Part shown: positions 6,827 through 13,580 of the stretch, one piece after another | Numbering within the stretch: the first letter of the stretch is position 1 | Layout: every line of letters begins with the position of its first letter | From: CAYXRK01 sp964467615 | GTDB taxonomy: Bacteria > Hydrogenedentota > Hydrogenedentia > Hydrogenedentales > GCA-2746185 | Length of the DNA: 21,976 nucleotides | Assembly (NCBI GenBank): GCA_964467615.1 | Contig: CAYXRK010000072.1 | Span: 1-21,976, forward strand | Reading direction: 5' to 3' | Notes under the pieces: generated by a model | Databases searched by the model: none | Seen by the model: the letters and a program-made list of their open reading frames with translations, nothing else | Told to the model about the DNA's origin: nothing | Position numbers and translations under genes: made by a program

Positions 6827-8562
6827 CCCATGGCCGCGCCGTCTTTGCGGGGGTCGGAACCGCCGAAGTAGATGAGCGGGTCGTCTTCGCGCCAGATGGC
6901 CTGGTAGCCGCCGAGCGCGTCGTTCTTGGCGTTGACGTGGTGGCCCATTTCCGCGAGGTCGAGGCGGACGGAGGTGGGGATGCCGCGCTCGAAGGTGAGC
7001 ACGCCGCCGCTCGCGGCCTTCTCGCCCCAGGGGCTCGAGCTTCCCGTGTGCTCGACGCGCGGTTGGTCGCCCGCCTGCTGGACGGACATGCCGAAATCGA
7101 TCATGTTCATGACGACTTGCGAGTGGCCTTGTGGCTGGAAGTCGCCGCCCATGACGCCGAAGGACATAACGGGGCGTCCGCCCTTCGTCATGAACGCGGG
7201 AATAATGGTGTGGAACGGGCGCTTGTGCGGTTCGAGCCGGTTGCGGTGTTTGCGGTCGAGCGAGAAACACTCGCCGCGGTTCTGCATGACGAACCCGCAG
7301 CCGTCGGGCGCGATGCCCGAGCCGTAGCCCGCGTAGTTGCTTTGGATGTACGAGATCATGTTGCCTTCGCCGTCGGCGGCGGTGAGGTAGATGGTGTCGG
7401 AGTCGAGCTTCGGATCGCCGTGGCCGACGTTGTCGCTCGCACGTTTCGGATCGATGAGCGCCGCGCGTTTCTTGGCGTAGTCCTTCGAGATGAGCCACTC
7501 GAGGGGCACGTCGGCGAATTCGGGGTCGGCGTAAAACTGCGCGCGGTCTTCGAAGGCGAGTTTCTTCGCTTCGACAAACAAGTGGAGTTGCTGCGCGGAA
7601 TTCGGCTTGAGGCCGCCGATGTCGAAGGTCTCGAGCATGTTCAGAATTTGGAGCGCGGCGATGCCTTGGCCGTTCGGCGGAATTTCCCAGACGTCCCAGC
7701 CGCGGTAGCCGGTGCTGACGGGTTCGACCCAGGTGGCGGTGTGGTCTTTGAGATCGCGCATGGACATGCGGCCGCCGAGTTCTTTGGATTTGGCGACAAT
7801 GGCCTCGCCGATCCATCCTTCGTAGAAGGCCGCCGGGCCGTCGTTCGCGATGCTCTCGAGCGATTTGGCGAGCAGCGGATTTTTGAAGACTTCGCCGTAC
7901 TTAGGGACGTGGCCGTTCGGGTGGTAGACGCCGGCCATATGCGGCGCGTCTTCGTCCTTCCAGCCGAAATAGGTCGAGATGATCGGCGAGAGCGGGAAGC
8001 CTTCGCGCGCGTAGTGAATTGCCCACTGAAGGCACTCACCGAGTTTCTTTTTGCCGAAGCGTTCGTTCAACGCCGCCCAACCGCTGACGCAACCGGGGAC
8101 GTTCCAGCAGAGCGGGCTGTCAGACGGGATCGATTCGAGGCCCATCGCGCGCGCGGCGCGAAGGCTCCAGTCGTAGGGCGAGCGGCCGCTGGCGTTCAGG
8201 CCGTAGAGCCGTTTGTCCTTTTCGATCCAGAGGATCGCAAAGAGGTCGCCGCCGATGCCGTTGCTGGCCGCTTCGGTGACACCGAGGACCGCGTTCGCCG
8301 CGATCGCGGCGTCGACGCAGTTGCCGCCGGACTTGAGGACGTCGACTCCGGCCATCGCCGCGAGAGGTTGGCTCGCGCAGACGATGCCGTTCTGGCACAC
8401 GACCGCGGACCGGTTGTTGTTGCGGTCCCTTACTTCGCCCAAATTCATAAATGGTGGCGTGCGTTCCTCTTTCATGTCCTGCGCCCTCGCTTTTCCCGCC
8501 GCCAACAACGCGGCCGCGGCCGTCGCCGATCCCGATGCCCGAAAAAATTCCCGCCGATTCAT
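6820..8562 (-). CDS. ggt: Gamma-glutamyltransferase family protein with Tat signal
   Basis: GGT family enzymes are exported Ntn-hydrolases that hydrolyse or transfer gamma-glutamyl groups (glutathione) or, in related acylases, other amides. The 580-residue precursor starts MNRREFFRASG, a twin-arginine motif, then an Ala-rich h-region up to about residue 28. Family motifs include AASNGIGGDLF (98-108), NASGRSPYDW, PPNGQGIAALQILN (295-308) and GVMGGDFQPQGHSQV. Self-cleavage at a Thr gives large and small subunits; the best candidate is T390 in LDSDTIYLTAADGEGN. This DTxYL form departs from the classical TTHYS of E. coli and resembles the GDTxYL subgroup, so substrate range may differ from glutathione. 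AAGGAG lies 7 nt before the ATG. First gene of the operon with DUF3995 and the racemase; divergent from the ACT protein. Confidence 0.92.
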   Translation of the reverse strand: MNRREFFRASGSATAAAALLAAGKARAQDMKEERTPPFMNLGEVRDRNNNRSAVVCQNGIVCASQPLAAMAGVDVLKSGGNCVDAAIAANAVLGVTEAASNGIGGDLFAILWIEKDKRLYGLNASGRSPYDWSLRAARAMGLESIPSDSPLCWNVPGCVSGWAALNERFGKKKLGECLQWAIHYAREGFPLSPIISTYFGWKDEDAPHMAGVYHPNGHVPKYGEVFKNPLLAKSLESIANDGPAAFYEGWIGEAIVAKSKELGGRMSMRDLKDHTATWVEPVSTGYRGWDVWEIPPNGQGIAALQILNMLETFDIGGLKPNSAQQLHLFVEAKKLAFEDRAQFYADPEFADVPLEWLISKDYAKKRAALIDPKRASDNVGHGDPKLDSDTIYLTAADGEGNMISYIQSNYAGYGSGIAPDGCGFVMQNRGECFSLDRKHRNRLEPHKRPFHTIIPAFMTKGGRPVMSFGVMGGDFQPQGHSQVVMNMIDFGMSVQQAGDQPRVEHTGSSSPWGEKAASGGVLTFERGIPTSVRLDLAEMGHHVNAKNDALGGYQAIWREDDPLIYFGGSDPRKDGAAMGW

Positions 8563-8744
8563 TGTGATGCTCCTTCGCTTGGTGCCGAATAAATATACAC
8601 AATCAGTAGTGCGAGCGTCGGGTTCATCTTCGAATGCTTCAGCGGGGCCGCGAGTTCGTGCATTTCCTAATATAGCGGGGCTTGCTGAAATCGCCTCACA
8701 GGTGTACGCTGGAAGGCGGCTAACAAATTAGGAGGGCGAACGTC

Positions 8745-9167
8745 ATGGCATACGAATTGAGCACGGTGGATGTGTGGGCGGGGTCAATCGAAGATCGGCC
8801 GGGCGGTCTGGCGAGAGTGATGGAAACGCTCGCGAAAGCCGGCGTGAATCTCCAGTTCATCATCGAGCGCCGAGACACGCCGGGCAAGGGGGTCGTCTTC
8901 TGCGCGCCAATCGAAGGCGCCGCCCAAGTCAAGGCCGCCAAGGCTGCAGGGCTTGCCAAATCCAACAGTCTGCGGTCGCTTCGGGTGGAAGGTCCGGACA
9001 AGGGGGGCCTCGGCGCTCGCGTCACGCGCGCTATCGCCGGCGCGGGCGTGAACGTGCGCGGGGTTTCCGGCGCGGCGTTGGGCAAGAGGGCGGTGATTTA
9101 TCTCGCGTTTGACAGCCGCTCGGATGCGACCAAGGCGAGTAATGCGCTCAAAAACGCGCTGAAATAG
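8745..9167 (+). CDS. Tandem ACT-domain protein
   Basis: This 140-residue protein consists of two ACT-like regulatory domains and nothing else. The first starts VDVWAGSIEDRPGGLARV (8-25) and continues through AGVNLQFIIERR; the second starts LRVEGPDKGGLGARV (about 78-92) and continues through AGVNVRGVSGAALGKRAVIYL. The D/E-x-x-GG/GL turn followed by a helix and GVN strand is the ACT signature for binding amino acids or other small ligands. Stand-alone double-ACT proteins usually act as sensors or regulators; ligand and partner are unknown here. AGGAGGG at 8730-8736 lies 8 nt before the ATG. A weak promoter pair TTGCTG (8682) and TACGCT (8705), 17 bp apart, precedes it. The 182-bp gap to the divergent GGT gene presumably holds both promoters. 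Confidence 0.88.
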   Translation: MAYELSTVDVWAGSIEDRPGGLARVMETLAKAGVNLQFIIERRDTPGKGVVFCAPIEGAAQVKAAKAAGLAKSNSLRSLRVEGPDKGGLGARVTRAIAGAGVNVRGVSGAALGKRAVIYLAFDSRSDATKASNALKNALK

Positions 9168-9243
9168 GAGGACGTTCTTCACACAAACACCGGTGCGCAT
9201 CGAGACGGGCCGTCACGCCGACGGGCCGGAGGCCTCGCTAGAA

Positions 9244-9259
9244 CCAGGTCACCGCCTGG
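9244..9259 (+). terminator. Weak hairpin in the convergent gap after the ACT gene
   Basis: CCAGG (9244-9248) and CCTGG (9255-9259) form a 5-bp stem with a 6-nt loop, followed by CGATTGTTT. It lies between the convergent ACT and methyltransferase genes. The stem is short and the T-tract poor, so this is a tentative terminator only. Confidence 0.25.
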
Positions 9260-9266
9260 CGATTGT

Positions 9267-10079
9267 TTAGACTGCCACTGTAACGCGTAAGAAGGTTGCA
9301 GGAATCGAGGTGGCATTCTTGCTTGCGCCTTTGTTTTGGCTGTTGAACAGGGCTTCCAGCTCCTTCGCCAACTCATCTGCTCGGCCGCTTTTTTCCGCGG
9401 CTTCGAATGCATTCATGGTTGGCCCGTAGTATTTCCTGAATGCGGCAAACAGCCCTGACGGTGCGCCGGGAAATTTGAAGGTAAACGTATCTCTGACGAA
9501 TGAAATCTTCTCCTTTGGGACTCCCGCGCCTGCAAATCGCTCTATCACGTTGCTCTCGACCCCCCACGTCATCGGGCTAACGAAGCCCTCCGGTGGCGGC
9601 GGCGAGTATGAGGAACTGATTTTCAGAATTTGCGCCACCAACGTCGGATCATTCGGAATCCAGTTCCCCATAACAATCCGGCCTCCGGGCCGGGTCACGC
9701 GCACCATCTCCTTGGCCACGTCAAACGGCCCTGGCGCGAACATGGCCCCAAAGATGCTCACAACGAGGTCAAACGAATCGTCCTTCAGTTCTTGCAAATT
9801 GCACGCATCGCCTTCCTGAAATTTGCAGTTCGCGAGGCCCTCCTCCTTTGCCCGCTTGTTCCCCGCCTCAACAAGGTTCCTCGCGATGTCGACGCCCAAC
9901 ACATCCGCTCCGAGTCTCGCCGCCGGCAATGCCGTCGTTCCATCGCCGCATCCCAAATCTAGGACCTTGAGTCCCTTGGTAATCCCGAGCGCCCTGACGA
10001 GCGCCTCTCCGCTTTCTCTCATGCTATCCGCGATGCGGGTAAAGTCGCCTTTTTCCCAAAGTGCCTTGTTTGGATTCAT
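9267..10079 (-). CDS. Class I SAM-dependent methyltransferase
   Basis: This 270-residue cytosolic protein has the Rossmann-fold methyltransferase motifs in order: motif I VLDLGCGDGT (39-48), the acidic end of beta-2 in GVDIA (D64), FQEGDACNL (87-95) for the adenine contact, the FDLVVSIFGAMF strand (103-114) and TRPGGRIVMGNW (129-140). The C-terminal 130 residues are mostly helical and probably form the substrate cap. It resembles the Methyltransf_11/25 and UbiE-like group; the methyl acceptor cannot be told. AAAGGA lies 8 nt before the ATG. The gene stands alone: convergent with the ACT gene and divergent from the small gene at 10171. Confidence 0.92.
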   Translation of the reverse strand: MNPNKALWEKGDFTRIADSMRESGEALVRALGITKGLKVLDLGCGDGTTALPAARLGADVLGVDIARNLVEAGNKRAKEEGLANCKFQEGDACNLQELKDDSFDLVVSIFGAMFAPGPFDVAKEMVRVTRPGGRIVMGNWIPNDPTLVAQILKISSSYSPPPPEGFVSPMTWGVESNVIERFAGAGVPKEKISFVRDTFTFKFPGAPSGLFAAFRKYYGPTMNAFEAAEKSGRADELAKELEALFNSQNKGASKNATSIPATFLRVTVAV

Positions 10080-10170
10080 CGGAGCAATCCTTTCTCTTTA
10101 CTCAACGCCGTGGTTAGCAGGATTGTAAGTCTAGTCGCCACCATTGTGCGAAGTACGAAGCTCGGATAGA

Positions 10171-10377
10171 ATGGGTCGTATGGACATGAAGATTAAAGTC
10201 ACCACGCACGAGGAGCAGGCGCGGGAAGACCGTGAGTACTGGATGAGCCGTACACCGGAAGAGCGGCTGGACGAAGTGGAGCGTCTGCGCATTGAGTGGG
10301 GAAAGATCCATGGTGGCTATCCTTCTCCGATGCGGAAGGACGTGATCACTGTTACTCGGAGAGAACAGCTCGGCTGA
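10171..10377 (+). CDS. Small hypothetical protein, antitoxin-like
   Basis: I do not recognise a named family. The 68-residue product is highly charged, with the core THEEQAREDREYWMSR and TPEERLDEVERLRIEWGK, predicted to be mostly helical. Short acidic/basic proteins with an 'EYWxxxTPEERL..ExLR' core are often found as the first gene beside nucleotidyltransferase-type partners, which suggests an antitoxin-like role, but no such partner is adjacent here. Three in-frame ATGs (10171, 10180, 10186) compete; 10171 has GGA 5 nt upstream, while the conserved part begins at MKIKV (10186). The frame can also be opened from a TTG at 10144. Its stop lies 2 nt from the stop of the convergent gene at 10380. 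Confidence 0.6.
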   Translation: MGRMDMKIKVTTHEEQAREDREYWMSRTPEERLDEVERLRIEWGKIHGGYPSPMRKDVITVTRREQLG

Positions 10378-10379
10378 CG

Positions 10380-10670
10380 CTACGTAGCGCACATCACTTT
10401 GTACACTTCGACTTCGCCGTGGTTCCATTCGTCCGAGTCGGAAGGATTATAGAAATCCACTTGGTTTCCGTTGTTGAGTTCGATCGCGACATCCTCAAGA
10501 TAGACTTCGAGCAATTCCTTCATCCGTTCGAACGCTTCTTCCTTCGTCGATCCGATCCCCAGAATATCGAAATTGAGGGCGGTACAGTGCCATTCGTCAT
10601 TCAGCGGTTTGCTAGAGACGAAAACCGGGCCACGCAATACGATTCGAGAGGAGTCTTGCGGCGAGTCCAT
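10380..10670 (-). CDS. Small hypothetical protein, HicB-like fold suggested
   Basis: A 96-residue acidic protein. The central part, WHCTALNFDILGIGSTKEEA (27-46) then a helix ERMKELLEVYLEDV, resembles the HicB/UPF0150 type of small alpha-beta domain, in which a strand with a G-x-G-x-T turn is followed by 'eEAl' and a helix. The C-terminal part, with its acidic EWNHGEVEVYKV stretch, has no recognisable DNA-binding domain. No HicA-like toxin is adjacent. The ATG at 10670 is preceded by GGAAA. It is convergent with the small gene at 10171, with only two bases between the two stop codons. Orphan antitoxin or unrelated small protein; the assignment is tentative. Confidence 0.6.
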   Translation of the reverse strand: MDSPQDSSRIVLRGPVFVSSKPLNDEWHCTALNFDILGIGSTKEEAFERMKELLEVYLEDVAIELNNGNQVDFYNPSDSDEWNHGEVEVYKVMCAT

Positions 10671-10745
10671 AGTGGTTTCCGTTCGTTGTGCTTGGGGTAA
10701 GTGTACCTCACATCGCTACGCGTTATAAGAATGATGTAGGGCCAC

Positions 10746-10833
10746 GGGGTTTGCTCAAAGTGCCGCGCGCCTCGCCCTTCGACAGGCTCGGGGCGAACGG
10801 GATAGGGTACCCCGGTTTGTTCAAGGCCCCGCG
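10746..10833. repeat. REP-like intergenic element with flanking imperfect direct repeats
   Basis: The core CTCGCCCTTCGACAGGCTCG (10771-10790) continues as GGGCGAACGG. This is a palindromic repeat family widespread in bacteria, recognisable because its spurious translation reads VRPEPVEG. TCGCCC (10772-10777) pairs with GGGCGA (10791-10796). The core is flanked by imperfect direct repeats of about 22 bp at 10746-10767 and 10812-10833 that share GGTTTG-TTCAA-GCCGCG-type sequence. GGGTACCC lies at 10806-10813. Most of the 271-bp gap between 10670 and ftsZ is this element plus the ftsZ promoter. Confidence 0.75.
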
Positions 10834-10873
10834 ATCCCATTCGCCGATCATTGAAAGGTGATATTACCGCCTA

Positions 10874-10902
10874 TTGTGCATTGATAAGGGTCGTGCTACT
10901 AT
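10874..10902 (+). promoter_or_regulatory. Sigma-70-like promoter of ftsZ-pilT
   Basis: TTGTGC (10874-10879) and TACTAT (10897-10902) are spaced by exactly 17 bp. The -10 matches 5 of 6 consensus bases and the -35 matches 3 of 6. A transcript starting near 10909 would have a leader of about 33 nt before the ftsZ ATG, with the ribosome site ATAGGGGG at 10928-10935. Confidence 0.5.
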
Positions 10903-10941
10903 AGGTGGCGTATCCTGGGGCACGAGATAGGGGGCCATGCG

Positions 10942-12204
10942 ATGAATATCGGGATTGCGGACGAGCTACAGTCGTTTGATCAGCGGGCGATTATCAAGGT
11001 GTGCGGGGTGGGTGGCGGCGGGAACAACGCGGTTTGCCGGATGATCGAGGCGAACTTGCAGGACGTCGAGTTCATCGCGATCAATACGGACGCGCAGGCG
11101 TTGAAGCGATCGCCGGCGGGGACACGGTTACAAATTGGCGCGCAGATCACCGGGGGGCTTGGGTCCGGCGCGAAGCCGCAAGTCGGGCAGCGCGCGGCGG
11201 AGGAAGATCGCGATCGGATCACGGACGTAATCGGCGGCGCGGACATGGTGTTCATCACGACCGGCCTTGGCGGCGGGACGGGGACCGGCGCCGCGCCGTT
11301 GGTGGCGGAGATTGCGCGGAACTCGGGCGCGCTGACGGTGGGTATCGTGACGTTGCCGTTTGACTTCGAAGGCAACGAGCGGATGGACAACGCGTTGCAG
11401 GGATTGGAACGGCTGGAAGAATACGTCGACACGTTGATCGTGGTGCCGAACGATCGCGTGGCGAAACTGTGCGGCGAGAACACGTCGTTGCTGGCGGCGT
11501 TCAAACAGGCCGACGAAGTTTTGCACAACGGCGTGCGCGCGATATCGGAATTGATCACGGTGCCGGGTCTGATCAACCTGGACTTTGCGGACGTGCGGAC
11601 GGTCATGCAGGCGCGCGGCAGGGCGCTGATGGGCATCGGCACGGCAGAGGGCGAGAACCGGGCGGTGCGCGCGGCGGAAGAAGCGATCGTGTGCCCGCTG
11701 CTCGAGCAGTCGAACATTCACGGCGCGACGGGGGTGATCGCGAACATCAGGGGCGGGTGCGACATCGGGATGCGCGAGGTGCAGCAGGCGGTGAGCACGG
11801 TGAAGAAGGCCGCCCACGCGAACGCGAACATCATTTTCGGCGCCGTGGTGGACGATGAAGAACGGCCCGAATTGACGGTGACGGTCATCGCGGCGGGCTT
11901 CAAGACGGGCGTGTCCGAGGCGTACGGGCGCGGCGAAGCGCCGGTGGAACACGAAATTATCGAACTGCGGTCGCGCAAGGTGGAGCCTGTCCGCGAACGC
12001 GAAATCATTGAGAAATCGATGCCGAAGGCGGTGGGTGAAACATCGAGGCCGCCGGAGTTAACGGCGCCTTTGGAGGATTCGGGGAGCGGCGGCGGGATAG
12101 AATACCTTTTCCCGGAGGACGCGCCGACACCGTTGGTGCGCGCCGAACCGGAAGAGGACATGAGCATTCCCGCGTTCATGCGGCGGCGAAAAAGGCCCTC
12201 GTGA
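10942..12204 (+). CDS. ftsZ: Cell division protein FtsZ
   Basis: FtsZ is the tubulin-like GTPase that forms the cytokinetic ring. The 420-residue protein has the GTP-binding strand CGVGGGGNNAV (21-31), the tubulin signature GLGGGTGTGAAP (108-119), the T6-region ERMDNALQGLERL (146-158) and the T7 catalytic loop GLINLDFADVRT (209-220). After a short variable linker (about 325-405) it ends in SIPAFMRRR (408-416), the conserved C-terminal peptide that binds FtsA/ZipA-type partners, so the protein is complete. In the T7-following helix it reads VMQARGRALMGIG where many FtsZs have Met-rich sequence. ATAGGGGG lies about 6 nt before the ATG. Its TGA overlaps the pilT GTG by 4 bp. No cell-wall (dcw) gene such as ftsA, ftsQ or mur is adjacent, which is unusual. 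Confidence 0.97.
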   Translation: MNIGIADELQSFDQRAIIKVCGVGGGGNNAVCRMIEANLQDVEFIAINTDAQALKRSPAGTRLQIGAQITGGLGSGAKPQVGQRAAEEDRDRITDVIGGADMVFITTGLGGGTGTGAAPLVAEIARNSGALTVGIVTLPFDFEGNERMDNALQGLERLEEYVDTLIVVPNDRVAKLCGENTSLLAAFKQADEVLHNGVRAISELITVPGLINLDFADVRTVMQARGRALMGIGTAEGENRAVRAAEEAIVCPLLEQSNIHGATGVIANIRGGCDIGMREVQQAVSTVKKAAHANANIIFGAVVDDEERPELTVTVIAAGFKTGVSEAYGRGEAPVEHEIIELRSRKVEPVREREIIEKSMPKAVGETSRPPELTAPLEDSGSGGGIEYLFPEDAPTPLVRAEPEEDMSIPAFMRRRKRPS

Positions 12205-13307
12205 GCACTGATCGAGACGAATTTCTCAAACTGCTGCAACGGGCGATCCAGAAGGACGCCTCGGACATCCACCTCAAGACCGGCAGCCCGCCGTATTATC
12301 GCATCGACGGGTATGTGACGCCGCAGGAACATCCACCGCTTCGCGAAGAGGACATCGAGACCTTCGTCAAGATTCTATTGAACGACGAGCAACTGAAGTT
12401 TTTCCTCAAGCGTGGCGAGATCGACCTTGCGTTTACGGAGAAAGGCGTCGGGCGTTTTCGCGTAAACGTGTTTCGCCAGCGCGGACTGATTTCGCTGGTG
12501 ATGCGGCGGATCAAGTCGAAGATGCTGACGATGGAACAATTGCACTTGCCGCATGCGATGGAGCGGCTCGCGGATCTAAAGAGGGGTCTGGTCCTCATTA
12601 CAGGAACGACGGGCAGCGGCAAGTCGACGACGCTGGCGTCGCTCATCGACCTGATCAATGAGAAGCACAAGTGTCACATCGTAACCATCGAGGACCCAAT
12701 CGAGTTCATTCACGCGGACAAGAAGGCGGTGGTGAACCAGCGAGAAGTGACGATCGATACACAGGATTTCTCAACCGCGCTCAGGGCCGTGATGCGACAA
12801 GACCCAGACGTGATTTTGATAGGGGAGATGCGGGACGTCGAGACGTTTCAGGCGGCGCTTGGGGCGGCCGAAACGGGGCACTTGGTGCTGAGCACCCTGC
12901 ACACGACGAACGTGATGCTGACAATCGACCGCATCATCGACCTGTTTCCGTCAAATCAACACAGCCAAGTTCGATCGCAGTTGGCGCAAAACCTACAAGC
13001 AATCATGTGCATGCGGCTGGTGCCGCGGGCGGACGGTTCAGGCCGCGTGCCGGCCGTCGAATTGTTGTTCGCAACGCCGACGGCGAGGATGGTAATCCGG
13101 GACAACCGTATCGCGCAGCTCCCGACCGTCATTCAACAGGGCCGCGAGGACGGAGCGCAATCCTTCAACGACAGCCTGCACAGCCTGGTGAAAGCGCGGT
13201 TGGTGACCGTCGAACAGGCGATGCTGGTGTCGGAGAACCCGGAAGAACTGAACATGTTGCTGCAAGGGATTCGCCTCAGTTCGCAAAAGGGCGGTATTCT
13301 TAAGTAA
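12201..13307 (+). CDS. pilT: PilT-type twitching motility / pilus retraction ATPase
   Basis: PilT is a hexameric ATPase that powers type IV pilus retraction at the inner membrane. The 368-residue product has the family N-domain (KDASDIHLKTGSPPYYRIDG, 18-37), Walker A GTTGSGKST (135-143), Asp box TIEDPIEF (162-169), Walker B VILIGEMRD (204-212) and His box GHLVLSTLHTT (226-236). The C-terminal PilT motif usually reading AIRNLIREGK appears as a variant, MVIRDNRIAQLPTVIQQGRE, followed by DGAQSFNDSL. That is closer to PilT than to PilU, though either is possible. The GTG start overlaps the ftsZ stop by 4 bp (GTGA), so translation is coupled. No other pilus gene (pilB, pilC, pilin) is in the window; they must be encoded elsewhere if the system works. 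Confidence 0.95.
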   Translation: MSTDRDEFLKLLQRAIQKDASDIHLKTGSPPYYRIDGYVTPQEHPPLREEDIETFVKILLNDEQLKFFLKRGEIDLAFTEKGVGRFRVNVFRQRGLISLVMRRIKSKMLTMEQLHLPHAMERLADLKRGLVLITGTTGSGKSTTLASLIDLINEKHKCHIVTIEDPIEFIHADKKAVVNQREVTIDTQDFSTALRAVMRQDPDVILIGEMRDVETFQAALGAAETGHLVLSTLHTTNVMLTIDRIIDLFPSNQHSQVRSQLAQNLQAIMCMRLVPRADGSGRVPAVELLFATPTARMVIRDNRIAQLPTVIQQGREDGAQSFNDSLHSLVKARLVTVEQAMLVSENPEELNMLLQGIRLSSQKGGILK

Positions 13308-13423
13308 CGTCGCTGGGCCAGGGTATGCAACCCGGCGCGTCTCCCAGGGATTATGCGAATCGGCCCAATGTTACTGTCCTTGTTCAACATGTCGAATTCG
13401 CGTGGGCTATCAAGAGATCTATC

Positions 13424-13507
13424 CACCCCGTCATTCCCGCGAAGGCGGGAATCCAGGCGCATGACCCATCGGTACTGGATTCCCGCCTTCGCGGGAATGA
13501 CGGGGTG
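13424..13507. repeat. REP-like doublet: perfect 33-bp inverted repeats around an 18-bp loop
   Basis: The left arm 13424-13456 and right arm 13475-13507 are exact reverse complements over 33 bp, separated by 18 bp (13457-13474). Each arm also contains its own hairpin, ATTCCCGC-GAAG-GCGGGAAT. This is the well-known bacterial dispersed repeat whose spurious translation reads VIPAKAGIQ. It occupies the 273-bp gap between pilT and exbB and would form a very stable RNA hairpin, able to act as a terminator or transcript stabiliser between the two units. The rest of that gap shows nothing recognisable. Confidence 0.95.
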
Positions 13508-13580
13508 GGGCGAGTACAGCGAGGCTCGAGCCATCCTCGGAAGAAAAACACACAAACTTCGGACTGCACGGATCTTTTGC

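Noticed and set aside
6937..8592. A 551-residue open frame on the plus strand
   Set aside because: It is exactly antisense to the GGT gene, which has clear family motifs and a Tat signal; the plus-strand reading is Val/Ala/Arg/Asp-rich shadow sequence typical of GC-rich codon usage.
10380..10670. HicAB toxin-antitoxin module
   Set aside because: No HicA-like toxin frame lies on either side, so at most an orphan HicB-like protein can be claimed.
11128..11952. A 274-residue minus-strand frame
   Set aside because: Antisense to ftsZ; His/Arg-rich with no motif.
13424..13507. CRISPR-like repeat
   Set aside because: There are only two arms, they are inverted, not direct, and no cas gene is present; it is a REP doublet.
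13353..13580. In-frame 76-residue extension of exbB
   Set aside because: It translates the REP doublet (giving SFPRRRES and IPAFAGMT) and has no signal peptide at its start; the ATG at 13581 gives a proper signal-like N-terminus.
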